64,000 nucleotides of DNA from Xylaria sp. FL1777 (Eukaryota > Ascomycota > Sordariomycetes > Xylariales > Xylariaceae). The stretch is taken from assembly GCA_022578965.1 (NCBI GenBank), contig MU400625.1:1-64000 (forward strand), read 5' to 3'. The notes below the pieces were generated by a model. That model worked only from the letters and a program-made list of their open reading frames with translations, was not told where the DNA came from and searched no databases. Below, piece after piece: positions 13,799 to 24,644 of the stretch (its first letter is position 1; each line of letters opens with the position of its first letter). Made by a program: the position numbers and the translations under genes.

Positions 13799-14792
13799 AA
13801 AACAAAATTATAAGCTATAACCATTAAAATATTTATTTAGTAATATTAGCTATACTATTTTAAAATTTTAAAAATAATAAAGATTTAAGCTTATATAATT
13901 ATATATAAAACAATTTTGCTAGCTTAAATAAAATAAATATATAAAATATAATGCTTATAATAAATAATAGCTAAAATTAAACTGCTTTAAAAAAAAACTA
14001 TACTATATTTATTTAAATATTAATGTTAATATATATATATATATATAAATACTTATAAATTAATATTGCTAAATTTTATTAAAATAAATAAGCAAAATAT
14101 TAATAAGCTATTATAATTTTTACTAAAAAAGTAATAAAAAAAAATTATAAATATTATTTAAATTAATAAAAAATAAACAAAAAGCAATAAATCTTTAATA
14201 AATTAAAAAAAAGCATTAAAATATTAATTAATTAAATAATATTAGTTTTATATTAATAAAAAATAACTATAAATAGCTAGATTTTATTTAATTTAATATA
14301 ATAAATATTTTAATTTTAAAAAAAACCTTAAAAGTAAGCATAAATATTAATGTTATATATTAAGTAAATATATAAAAAAAATGCAAAAAAATATAAAAAA
14401 ATGCAAAAAAATGCAAAAAAATGCAAAAAAATGCAACAAGATATAAAAAAATACAAAAAAATGCAAAAAAATGCAAAAAAATATAAAAAAATGCAAAAAA
14501 ATAAAAAAATATAATTAATATACAAACATTATAAAAAGTTAATTTTATATATTGTTTTTTATACTTTTTTATATTATTTTAGCTTTAATATTTAATAAAA
14601 ACATATTTTACTTTTAATTTTACTTTTATATATAAGTTTTTAATTAAAATTAGTTTAATATTTACTTTTTTTATTAATATATTATTACTTAAATTAAAAG
14701 TTATATATAAAAAAAATATATTATTAAAAAAGGTTTAATTTTTTAGTTAAATTTTTAATATAGTTTAATATAAATATAGCTTGCTTAAAAAC
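13799..14792. other. AT-rich stretch without genes
   Basis: RIP-like AT sequence between LINE copy 2 and repeat R2 copy B. It contains a TA microsatellite near 14030-14048 and the 10-bp minisatellite listed separately. The minus-strand open frame at 14328-14525 is just the minisatellite read through. Confidence 0.6.
14381..14500 (+). repeat. 10-bp minisatellite, about 12 units
   Basis: Twelve consecutive 10-bp units of the form ATGCAAAAAA run in register from 14381. Variants ATATAAAAAA, ATACAAAAAA and ATGCAACAAG occur. The variants mostly change C or G to T or A, as RIP would. Because 10 is not a multiple of 3, it is not coding. Confidence 0.9.
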
Positions 14793-15026
14793 AAATAAAA
14801 TATAAACTTGTTTAATATAAAAAAGCAAATAAAATTTAAATAAAATATTATTATAAAGCATTATAGCTTAACTAAAATAACTTATTTAAAAATAAAATTT
14901 ATTTTTATAAGTTAAAATAAAAATGTTATATAAAAATTTAAAATAGCTAAAAAACTTTAATATAATTAAAAAATAATATAATTTTTAATAATTATTAAAG
15001 CAAAGTTTTATTTATATAAAAACAAA
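14793..15026 (+). repeat. Dispersed repeat R2, copy B (empty LINE target site)
   Basis: Paralogue of 11362-11587 that runs without interruption through the site where LINE copy 2 inserted in copy A, reading CAAAGTTTTATTTATATAAA at 15001-15020. It therefore shows the pre-insertion state of the target. Confidence 0.7.
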
Positions 15027-15043
15027 TAAAAAAAAATTAAAAA

Positions 15044-15250
15044 CTGCAGTAAAAATTTTAATTATATTAATTATTAAAACTTATATTTTATTTAGAACTA
15101 ATGCTATTTTTTTTGCTTTAAAAATATAAAAGCTGCAATAAAAATTCTAGTTATATTAATTATTAAAATTTATGCTTTATTTAAAATTAATGCTGCTTTT
15201 TTTACTTTAAAAATATATAAGCTATAATAAAAATTTTAATTATAATAATT
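15044..15250 (+). repeat. 89-bp tandem repeat R3
   Basis: Two full 89-bp units (15044-15132 and 15133-15221) plus part of a third from 15222. Each starts CTGCA or CTATA followed by a stretch such as AAAAATTCTAGTTATATTAA. Unit differences are mainly transitions. A related partial array in the same orientation lies at 19518-19660, beyond the TIR transposon, so the transposon may have landed inside a larger element carrying these repeats. Confidence 0.75.
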
Positions 15251-15720
15251 TTTATTTTTATTATTAAACATTTATAAATATGTTTATAAACATACTAATA
15301 AAATTAAAAGCTAAAGCTATAAAATAAAATCTAAAATAAATGCTAAAAATAAATTAAGCACTAAAAAATCTTATTATTTATTTTGTTAAAAATAATACAA
15401 ATAAAAATGTTTTAAATAAAACAAAACATTAAATTTTTTTGTTATTAAAATAGTTTTTTTTATTAAAGCTATAACTATTTATAAAGCTAAAAAAAGAATT
15501 TATGCTAATTTTAAACTTTTTTTTTATAAATATTAAATTAATAATAAATTTAATAGTTTAAATATAATATTATATACTATAAATAATATTTATTTAAGCT
15601 TTATAATTAAACATTTTATTAAAAAATAATATAATTAAAATGCTTATATTATTATTAAAAATAAAAGCATTTATAGCTTAAAAAGCTACTATAATAATAA
15701 AAATATTAATAATTATTTTA

Positions 15721-15805
15721 GGGAATTAATATAAACACATAAAGAATTAATACAAACATATAATCTTATAAACACATAATGCTTTTATTAGCTTAATTAA
15801 AAAAT
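15721..15805 (+). repeat. Left terminal inverted repeat
   Basis: Begins GGGAATTAATATAAACACAT and contains two internal near-repeats of an AATTAATAYAAACA motif, one at the tip and one about 22 bp inside, which could have been transposase-binding sites. It is the reverse complement of 19213-19297 apart from transitions. Confidence 0.8.
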
Positions 15806-18800
15806 GTTAATGCATACTGTTTTTTTTTATGTACTTAATGTTGTTTATTTTATATTTCTTTTTATATATTTTATTAATTTAATCCTGTTTATACTTTACA
15901 TTTTACGCTTTTTACTTTATTAATACTACAAACATATTTATTGTACACTTTAATTTTGTAATACTAATTAACCTTTATATTATATAATGTTTTTTAAACC
16001 TTTTAATCCTTAGTTATTATATAAGCGCGCTTTTACTTTAGATAATTTATTTTATTGTTAAAAAAGACAACATATGTTTTATTACTTTTCTTTTTGTTTA
16101 CTTTTTTTACGTAATAAGCTATTTGCTGCTTTTATAACTACTTTAACTTATTAATTTTTTATATTTAGTTATAATAGCAAAAGTATTTTTTTATTTTATA
16201 GCTTTAGTAATAATAATGCTTTTAATAATATTTTTAGTGCTTACTTTTATTTTTTTAGCACTGTTTTATATTTATGTAGCTATAAAAAACTTAACAAGCT
16301 AGCATAAAAAATTTGTACTAATTATAAGATTTTTTTTAGTAATACTTTTTTTTACTTATTAAAGCTTTAATATATATAAATGCTTATGTTTAGCTTAAAA
16401 GCTAGTTTTACTTTTATTTTTTTAAGATTTTAGTTTGTTAAATTGTTTTATATTGCTAGTTTACTAACTACTATTCGTAAAAAATTTGCATTAGTTTTAT
16501 AGTTAATTTATAAAATTATAAAAAAAAGTTAATAGCTTTTTATAAACTTAGTTTGCTTATATAAATATATATATTAATAAAAAAACAAATAAAAGTAATT
16601 ATTATTAAATTTAAATAGTTATAATTTTTTCTTTTTATATTTACTGCTTTAATGTTTACTAGTAAAGTTATTTGCATTAAGTTTAATTAAAGCTGCTTTA
16701 TTTATAATAGCATTACTTAAATAAACTTTTTTTATGCTAGCTTTACTATTTAAAGCAAGCATTTTGTTAGCTAGCTATTATTTATTGTTTTTAGTTTTAA
16801 AGACCATTTTTAACTTATTTATTTTAAGCAACTTATTTTTTATAGCTAACGCACTTTTTAATTATGTTAATTTATTTTTAAAGAACTATAAGTTTAGTTT
16901 TATTAAAAATTATATATATTTGTTTAAAAAATAACTAATTTAATTCTTTATTAAATATAACTAATTTAAATAAGTTAAAAAAAGCAAAAGTAATAAACTT
17001 TAATAATAAAAGTCTTAAAAAACTAGCTATAAATAAATAATTATTATTAAAGCTATAAATAAAAGTTAATAGTTATTATAATTATATAAAAATATAAAAC
17101 ATTATTAGTATAACTATAGCTTAAGCTTAAACTTTTTTGTTTACTTTTTTTATTGCAAGCTTACAAAATTAATAAAAGCAACTATTAAATTAACTAGCTA
17201 CTAAGTTAATATTTAAGCTTAAAATATTTAAAGCATAATAAAATAGCAATATAAAAAGTTTATTTTTACTTAAAAGAATATTTATAATATTTAAAGCTTT
17301 ATTAATTAAGTTAAGCTAAATAGCTATAACTTAACTGCTACTTTTATTAAGCTTTTTAATAAAAAAAAAGTTCTTTATTTAATAAAATAAGCTAACAATA
17401 AACTAAACTGCTTAATTAAACTAGTTTAAATGTTTTTTTATTGCTTAAAAATATAAAAGCAATTTTTTAAAATTATTAGCTTTAATAATATATATAATAC
17501 TAATTAATTTAAGCTGCTATTATTTTAAGCAATAAACTAAACTTGCTTAAAAACAATTTTTAATGCTATATTTAGCTTAATTAATAATAAAAAGCAAAAA
17601 GGCTTTTAATTTTTAGCTAAAAATATTTATTAGTTTATAATATAACATATAATATAAAAGCTTAATATAATTATAACTAATTATAACAAAGCAATAAAAG
17701 CTGCATTAAATTATTAGTTTTTTTTTTATAGCAGTAAATCTACATATATTATATTAATTTTAACGTTTTGCTTAAAGCTAAGCAAAAATAAGTTTTAAAT
17801 TAAATTAACAGTAGTAGCTTTATTACTAACAAAAATAAAAATGCTGCTTTTGCTAGTTATGCATTAATAAAGTTAACTTTTTTAAACAAGCAGCTAATTA
17901 AAGCTATATTTACTAATAATAAAAAAATTCCTTATATATACTAAAGCGTTTTAATTATATAAAAAAAAGTAATATTTATAAAAATAAAAGCTATACATAA
18001 AAAAGCATAAGTTAATTTTTGCTAATAATTTAATAACTAGCGTTTTATTTTATAATATATTTATAAAATTTATATGCTTTTTAAAATATAATAAGCATAT
18101 TATTATATTTGTAAATATTGCAATTTTAGCATTTAGGTTATATTAAGCATAAAAGCAAGCAATAATAACGTAAAAAGCTACTTTTTAAATAGCATAAGTT
18201 ATTTATATAGTTTTATTAAAGCAATGCAAAAAATAATAATTAATTAAAAGTATAACTTTAAACAAGCTTATATTTAAAATAAAGTTTTAACTTAACGTAA
18301 ATATTTATTATTATTTTTTAATTACTTAAGCAAGCTTTAAATAATTATAGCTTTAAAAAAGCTTAACTTATTTAATTTGTAATATTGTATTGCTTGCAAA
18401 GCTATACTAAGCGTAAATAACCTTTTTTTACTAAATATTAAATATTGCACTAATAATTATTTAATTTTTGTTAAACTTAAGATTTTATATTATTATAAAG
18501 TTTATTTTAAGCTAGCATATGCAAGCTTTTTTAATAAATTAAACATTTATTTATGTTAAAAGTTATAAAAATTATTATTAAAAAATGTATATAAACAAAT
18601 TTGCAACCTTAAAATTGCTATAATGCTTTATAGTTAACTAAAAAACTCTACAAAAGTAATTCTTAGTAAGCTTGCAATTAAACTAAATAAACTACTAAGC
18701 AAAGCTTTAAAAAAACAACTAATAAACTAAAAACAAAGTTATTTATTAAGTAGTTAAAACAAATTAACTTTTGTTAAGCTTAAGCAAAACAAAAGCTAAT

Positions 18801-19212
18801 ATAGTAGTATTAGCAAAAGCAATAATTATTTTTTTATTTAGTGCTAAACACGTAATTAATTAATAGTGCTTAAAGCAAAAAAAACTACAAGTAGTAAGTT
18901 TAACAAGCATTAAATATAGCTTAATATTTAAAAGCAAAAAAGTTAATAAAAGCTAAAATAATTAAATTAATAAATACTTAATATAACTGTTTATAGTAAT
19001 TTAATAATGTTTTATAAATAAAAACTACTATTATAATATATAAAATGTTAATATTTAAAAGCTAATACGTTATTTAAATAGTTTATTATAATACTTATAT
19101 TAAAAAGTCTATATAAAAATAATACTATTAAAAAAAAAATTAAGCTTTAAATTTAATTAGTTAAATAAAGGTAAAAAATAGGTTTATTAAAGCAAAAAGT
19201 ATTATAAAGTCC

Positions 19213-19297
19213 GTTTTTTAATTAAGCTAATAAAAGCATTATATGTTTATAAAATCATATATTTATATTAATTCTTTATGTGTTTATATTAATTCCT
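19213..19297 (-). repeat. Right terminal inverted repeat
   Basis: Reverse complement of the left repeat. It ends TTTATATTAATTCC(T) next to the 8-bp duplication TTATTTTA. The terminal base differs from the left end by a transition, in line with RIP. Confidence 0.8.
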
Positions 19298-19517
19298 TTA
19301 TTTTAATAAAAATGCAATTAAAAGTAATAATATTTTTGTTATTTTTTTAAAGCATTAATATTATAATTATAACTTTAGTTTTTTTTATAATAAAACATTT
19401 ATTAAAAGTTTTAATGTTATTATTTAAGCTATTACTTTTATTATTATTAAAAAAGTTTAATAAAATAAAAATAGCTAATATAGTATACTTATAGCTTTAT
19501 GTTTTAATATTAAATAT

Positions 19518-19660
19518 TTAATTATTAAAACTTATGCTTTGTTTAAAACTAATGCTATATTTTTTGCTTTAAAAATATAAAAACTACATTAAAAATTCTA
19601 GTTATGCTAGTTTTTAAAACTTGCGCTTTTTTAAAATTAATGCTGCTTTTTTTTATTATA
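19518..19660 (+). repeat. 89-bp repeat R3, partial units
   Basis: About one and a half units related to 15044-15250, same orientation, on the other side of the TIR transposon. It keeps a few more C and G (for example CTTGCGC near 19620). Confidence 0.65.
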
Positions 19661-20021
19661 TATTATATTTTTATTTTTTAAACCTTTAAATTATTTATAT
19701 ATTTTATATTGTTTTAGAAATTTAATTTTATATGTTTATTTATAGCTAACTAAAGCACTTAAAATTATAAAATATATAATTAATCTTTTTTAAAAAAACT
19801 AACTGTATTAAGCTATTATGTTTTTTTTTTCTTTTTATTCTTAATTTTTTATTTTATTGTTTTACTTCGTTCTACTTATTACAACATTAATGTAAGGTTT
19901 TCTTTCTTATTACTTCGTAATGCAGAAAACCTTCGGCCAAAAAGGTTATAATTAGTAGAAAGGTAGTATAGCTAAGGAAGTACAAACGCAAGGACCATTC
20001 TGGTCTAAGGCACCTGAGATA

Positions 20022-21372
20022 ATGAATAGGGTACCTCGTCTTTATGGACAATCTAGTCATCAAGGCCAAAGAACTCGGATTTCGGAATCCTTAGGGACTC
20101 CGGCTCTCACTCGTCTAGTCAAACAAAGAATGCCGTTAACAAACGCCTACAATCTTAATACAATAGACAAAGCCTTTTTCTAGCGGGCTTGAGTATATAG
20201 TGCCTCGGGCGCCAGCACTCCCAAAAGAGGTAACAACTTTTACAAGTCATTCAAGAATAATAAACCCGTCAGACCGATCCCTACTCAAATCCAATAGTCT
20301 GCCTTCCACAGGTGATTTTGCCCTGGAAGGAATGTTTTATAGAGAAGTTATCGGCAGGAACGGTAAATTTCTAGGTCGAATTGCCGTGAGAGACGACATT
20401 GATGAGGAGCTTCCAGTATCGGCTAGGAGCATCAATAGCAGAAATTCCTTCCAAGTGAGCAGCAGCCAATTTCGCCGTCGCCGGGAGAACATGCCCGTTG
20501 CGTACTCAATCACTAGCCACGGGTCGAGCCCTGAAGCAACGCCAGCAGTACAATGGTCTCCGATGGAATCAGACGCAATAAGACAATGGAGAGGCATGAC
20601 AACGCTCCAATCACGCTCCGAACATAATGAGCCGCGAACACTTAGTCGAGAAAGCCAACCAAGAAGCACCGATTCCCTTCGTAGCGACGCAAGCCTCAGT
20701 AGCTCGGGGGATTCCGTGTCTTCGAACAAGAAGGCTCAAGATGTTACAGCTCATCTCAAATATTTAGTACGAGGCTTCCTTAGACAAATGCGCGCTACGC
20801 CTGCCAATGACGATACAAGAAAGCTTACAAACAATGAATACTTTGTGCCATCGCCGAAAATCACGTTTCTAATTGACGAACCTACTAATCTCATATGCCA
20901 GATTTGCCAACAAGCCCCCTTGAAGCTATCCATTACTGAAGAAGGCCCAGGACCCTTCAAAGCCTCCATCCTCCCCTGTGGGCACATATCATGCTATAAC
21001 TGCATGAGTCTCTGGTTTGCAAATCATACTACTTGTCCCTTCTGTCGAAGCAGCATGATTCACACAGGTTGTGGGCATCAGGTGAAGCCTCGTCTTATCG
21101 CCCAAGACACTATCCATAGCCTTCCAAAAACACTCTCAGATGGCGGCAAGATAGGTAACAAGTGTTTCAAGTGCACCGAACGGGATAGAAGGGAGTTATC
21201 CGTTGAACGATGGACTAACCTCGCCGAGAAGTATAAAGCTGCACGGCGCAAAGCTGATATTCTTGGCACTGACCAAGCTGTAGAAGACATGCGCAGGGCG
21301 CAAAAGGCCTTCGAAGAGATACCAGAAGATGATTATAGCGTGCTATCGAGTATGAGGCATCACCAATGGTGA
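20022..21372 (+). CDS. RING-finger protein (putative E3 ubiquitin ligase)
   Basis: Unrecognised beyond its RING domain. A 390-codon open frame starts at 20200 but has no ATG there. My model adds an upstream exon from ATG 20022 to 20134, a 49-nt intron (20135-20183, GTTAAC...TTCTAG) and exon 2 at 20184-21372, giving 433 aa in frame. The first ATG in the open frame itself is at 20332. The Ser/Arg-rich N-terminal half is probably disordered. The RING (about residues 276-325) has all eight ligands, C-x2-C-x23-C-x-H-x2-C-x2-C-x10-C-x2-C, followed by a CGH and a KCFKC motif that may bind another zinc. RING domains usually recruit E2 enzymes; the substrate is unknown. A canonical GTGAGT overlaps the stop codon, so a short extra 3' exon is possible. 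The gene starts about 160 bp from the AT block. Confidence 0.65.
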
Positions 21373-24300
21373 GTTCGCTTGATTTCTTACCGTGGGCATT
21401 CCTACCTCGTAAAATCGCCGGCCAATTGCGAATCTCACTCTCTTTTATATAGATTTCCGTATTTTTTTCTTCTCTATTTTTAAGTTTACCGAAATACGAA
21501 ATTGTTTTTTACACATTTAGAAGACCACAGCAGGTAAGCCTTTGTATTCCTGAAACCTTTCGCAGGCCAGCTTACTTGCCATACGTAAGCCACAATCATA
21601 CAGTCCAATTCCTCTTGTACTTACTACTTAGCACCGCTCAGAGAAAATATCTATGTACTATTTGGCAACTACAGTAGAAAGTGTGATAAAATTGGCGCAT
21701 TGTTTTGTAAAATTGCCTTGTTCAGCAATCGATCTCTTTTGCGCCTATTCTAAACTAGGCGGAGACCCTGTATTGTAACACTTATTAAAGTGGGCTATGG
21801 TAACCTTGAAATATTTCTTGTTTGCCAATGTTTGTTAGTGGTACTTTGCAAAACCCTCGAAAACATTGTAGCCCTTAGGTATTTTAGAGAGTCTTGTGTG
21901 GGCATGTATACTATTAGGTAGTCCAACCTGTGGACGTGAACTTGAAGCCAAAACCTAATAGCTAATAGCTACTAGGTATGTAGTAAGTAGTGAAAGTTAT
22001 GCCTTTATTTATACAATAATACTTAGTACAGTATACTTATATAGTAGCAGGCGTCCGATATAATTCCAAGCAACAAGGCAGTAAGCGCTACTGTACAACT
22101 GTACACTAGTTCTTGTTGAGCTGCACTACCGTGGTGTAGTCGTGTAAACAAGCAGGGGACAACAGCTTGGACCTGTGCATGCAGCCAGCCGGCATCGCTC
22201 TCGCCGGCACAGATACAGAAAAAATGAGCGTGGGCCTGTACGTAGTAATGCAGCGTGCAAGCGTTACCTACCGACTGCGTACATACATAGGTACTGTAGG
22301 TCCCTCTGGGCTGTGAACGAGATGGTTGCAATGTGGGCTGTGTTTAGGTAGGCGGCAGGCAACTTGTCTACTAGGCAAAGTCGGGCAAGTATCCAGAGCC
22401 AATCATATGTACACCAGGCGACAAACGCTAACTGCTGTACAACGAAGTGAGGAAGTACATATGTATGTAAGATGTAAGGATGTAAGGGTATCTGCAGCAA
22501 ATTTCCTAGATTGATCTAGACTAGCTACCTAGGTAGGTAATAAGCACTCAGTCTCTGCCAAGTCCCCTGACCATCACCATTGCCTGCTGCACCTTAACCG
22601 AAGAACCCTTGGGCCACAAGTGGGCTCAACAAAACACGGCCGGAACACTTTAAAACCGGCTTCAAGTCTGCTACTCAAAGGAAATTCAGATAATTAAAAG
22701 AATTAGGTAAACATGATTTTAGACTACCCTGTTATAATTAGATCTTTTTAAATACATAACGTTAGCATTTAATTATATATTTTTTCTTCTTCTTACTTTT
22801 ATTTACTTGTTTAACAAAGTTACGGAGGGGTTTGTGTGGTGTTTTCCTTCAATCCACTCTGCCTTACTCAGTAGCCACTTACAAGGTACCTCGCATACGA
22901 AATGAGCTCAGTGGCTAGTAACAGCCGTTCTGGAGCTCCACATAAGGTTACTACTGTAGGACACTGTAGTGCTGATCTAGCCACCTCTCTCATGTTTACA
23001 CAACGATCACTAACCGTTTCCTGCTGGGGAAGTCGTTGATATGCCGGACAAAGACTATGAAAGGGGAATGTCGATCAATCGTGCCGTACGCGAGCATAGT
23101 ATTATACACTAACTAGCCTCCCTACTGCGTACTTAACTGACGATACCAACACAGTTATTGCCCTGGCCTCTGCCCTGGCCGTCACTGTCAAACCTTAGCG
23201 CATGTACGCTGTTACGCTATTGTTGCCAAGGCTTCAAAAGCCGTCTAACAAAAGTCAATCAAGAAGTCCAAGCAGTCCAAGAAAGTCCAAGAGGAGGTCC
23301 CAAGACCATCTTTCGGAGCACCATGCCGAGTGCAGTTAAAGTCGTGTCGCGTATGAATCACGTCTAGTCTACAGTATCCGAACATCCCACGGCAAGCGCC
23401 GGGACCACACAGTCAAGGCCGCCGAGTACCTGTCGAGGCTCAACTGCTTGCCCTTCGTTGCATCTCTTGCGCCTTTGCGTCTCTCTGTCGTGCTGCGTAG
23501 GGCCCTTCCTAGAGCCTTTCCTAGGTATCACCAGTTCCGCAAACAGGGGGTGCTATTTGTTCATGGCCATTGGAGGGGCTTGCATAGTACCTACTGCATG
23601 CAGTACACCATCCTCTGACCATACCGCACCATACCGTACCATACTTACCTAACTTACACCTCCTACTTTACCGTACTGTGTCGTCAAGTCCAAGACCTAC
23701 ATACCGCGTACATTCGGTAGCAGCTTGACTCTGCTTGACCTGCCGTGATCATCCTTCGGCTCTTGTCGTCAGCCCCCGCACGTGTGCTCTCTTGTGCACA
23801 ACGAGTGCCAATCCTCATTCGAGACTCGGCCTCCGTGTGCCAGATGGGCATTGCACGTTGGCCTGTCTTGCTTGCTAGTGGTCTGATGCGCACTACGTAC
23901 GGAGCTCGGTAAGCTCAACCCCATACTGCGTAAGTAGTACATACGGTAGTGGTGTATGGTGTACACTAGGTGGCCCCCGGGTCGAGCCGAACATCCCCGA
24001 CCACTCTCTTCTCATCGCTGATTATTATCGTCATCATCATCATTATTCTCCTCTTGTAATTACCCGCCATCGACCTTGGCTAATGCCCATCCCGTAGTAG
24101 ACACAAACGGAGACGACACGACCTAGAACGGTCCGTCGAGGTCGAGAAATCCACCGCGGTGCTCCCACACGTTGTACTGTATCGATCCTGGCGCGACTGA
24201 CAGGCCGCCCCCCAGCTCCCCCATCTTCCATCTTCCCTGACGCTGGCCCCCATTTCCCTGCCCGTTTTGGACCGTCACACCCATTCATCTATCGCATCCG

Positions 24301-24644
24301 ACCCTTTTTTCTCCACCTCCCATGTTTCTCCCTGCATCTGCTCCTAGAAACACGGCTAGGTGCTCCTCGTGGCTCTTTTTGTGAAATATCACCATATATC
24401 CGCTTACTTATCCCTCCTCGGTCACCGATATACATAAAATCATCCTGAGGCTGACATATTTGAAATTCGAATTGCTCTTGTCCCATGAATTGTATTCTCC
24501 GTCTGCGACTAAATCGGCCGCCAATCTGTAGGCCATTTCCCCGAGTGACGCATTTACCGACTCTCCAGGTGCCGTTTTGACGTCTTCCGCGCCACCCCAG
24601 CTGAACCCTGAGCCCACTCCGACGGCTCCTCTGCAAGCTGCAGA
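21373..24644. other. Gene-poor spacer and probable flbE leader
   Basis: No open frame resembles a protein domain; the short frames on both strands are overlapping and low in coding character. The part from about 23950 to 24644 is C/T-rich on the plus strand, as is usual for fungal promoters and long 5' untranslated leaders, and probably belongs to the gene starting at 24645. An AT-rich patch near 22680-22800 could be an old transposon scar. Confidence 0.4.

Larger units (their letters stand above)
15721..19297. mobile_element. DNA transposon with 85-bp terminal inverted repeats
   Basis: The two ends are inverted copies of each other over about 85 bp (15721-15805 against 19213-19297). All differences I can see are C/T or A/G transitions. 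An 8-bp direct repeat, TTATTTTA, flanks the element at 15713-15720 and 19298-19305. Length is about 3.6 kb, enough for a transposase, but the interior is RIP-degraded; the only open frame of note (16734-16934) is 66 codons with no recognisable motif. An 8-bp duplication is typical of hAT elements, whereas such long inverted repeats are more like Mutator-type elements, so I leave the superfamily open. Confidence 0.75.
1..19860. other. AT-rich, RIP-mutated transposon block
   Basis: Almost only A and T. The few remaining C and G sit mostly in contexts such as AGCT, GCT and CTT, while CpA/TpG and CpG are rare. This is what RIP (C to T, mainly in CpA, on both strands) leaves behind. No open frame here resembles a host protein; the few short ones are hydrophobic Ile/Leu/Phe/Tyr strings expected from AT-rich DNA. 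Nested repeats and elements inside the block are annotated separately. Composition returns to normal over about 19800-19900. Confidence 0.9.

Noticed and set aside
14328..14525. 65-codon minus frame with repeated FFAFFCIF
   Set aside because: It is the translation of the 10-bp minisatellite, whose unit length is not a codon multiple.
16734..16934. 66-codon frame inside the TIR element as a transposase remnant
   Set aside because: No transposase motif is visible; chance open frame in mutated DNA is more likely.
22023..22514. Overlapping frames on both strands as small genes
   Set aside because: Mutually overlapping, no motif, no intron signals and no codon bias.
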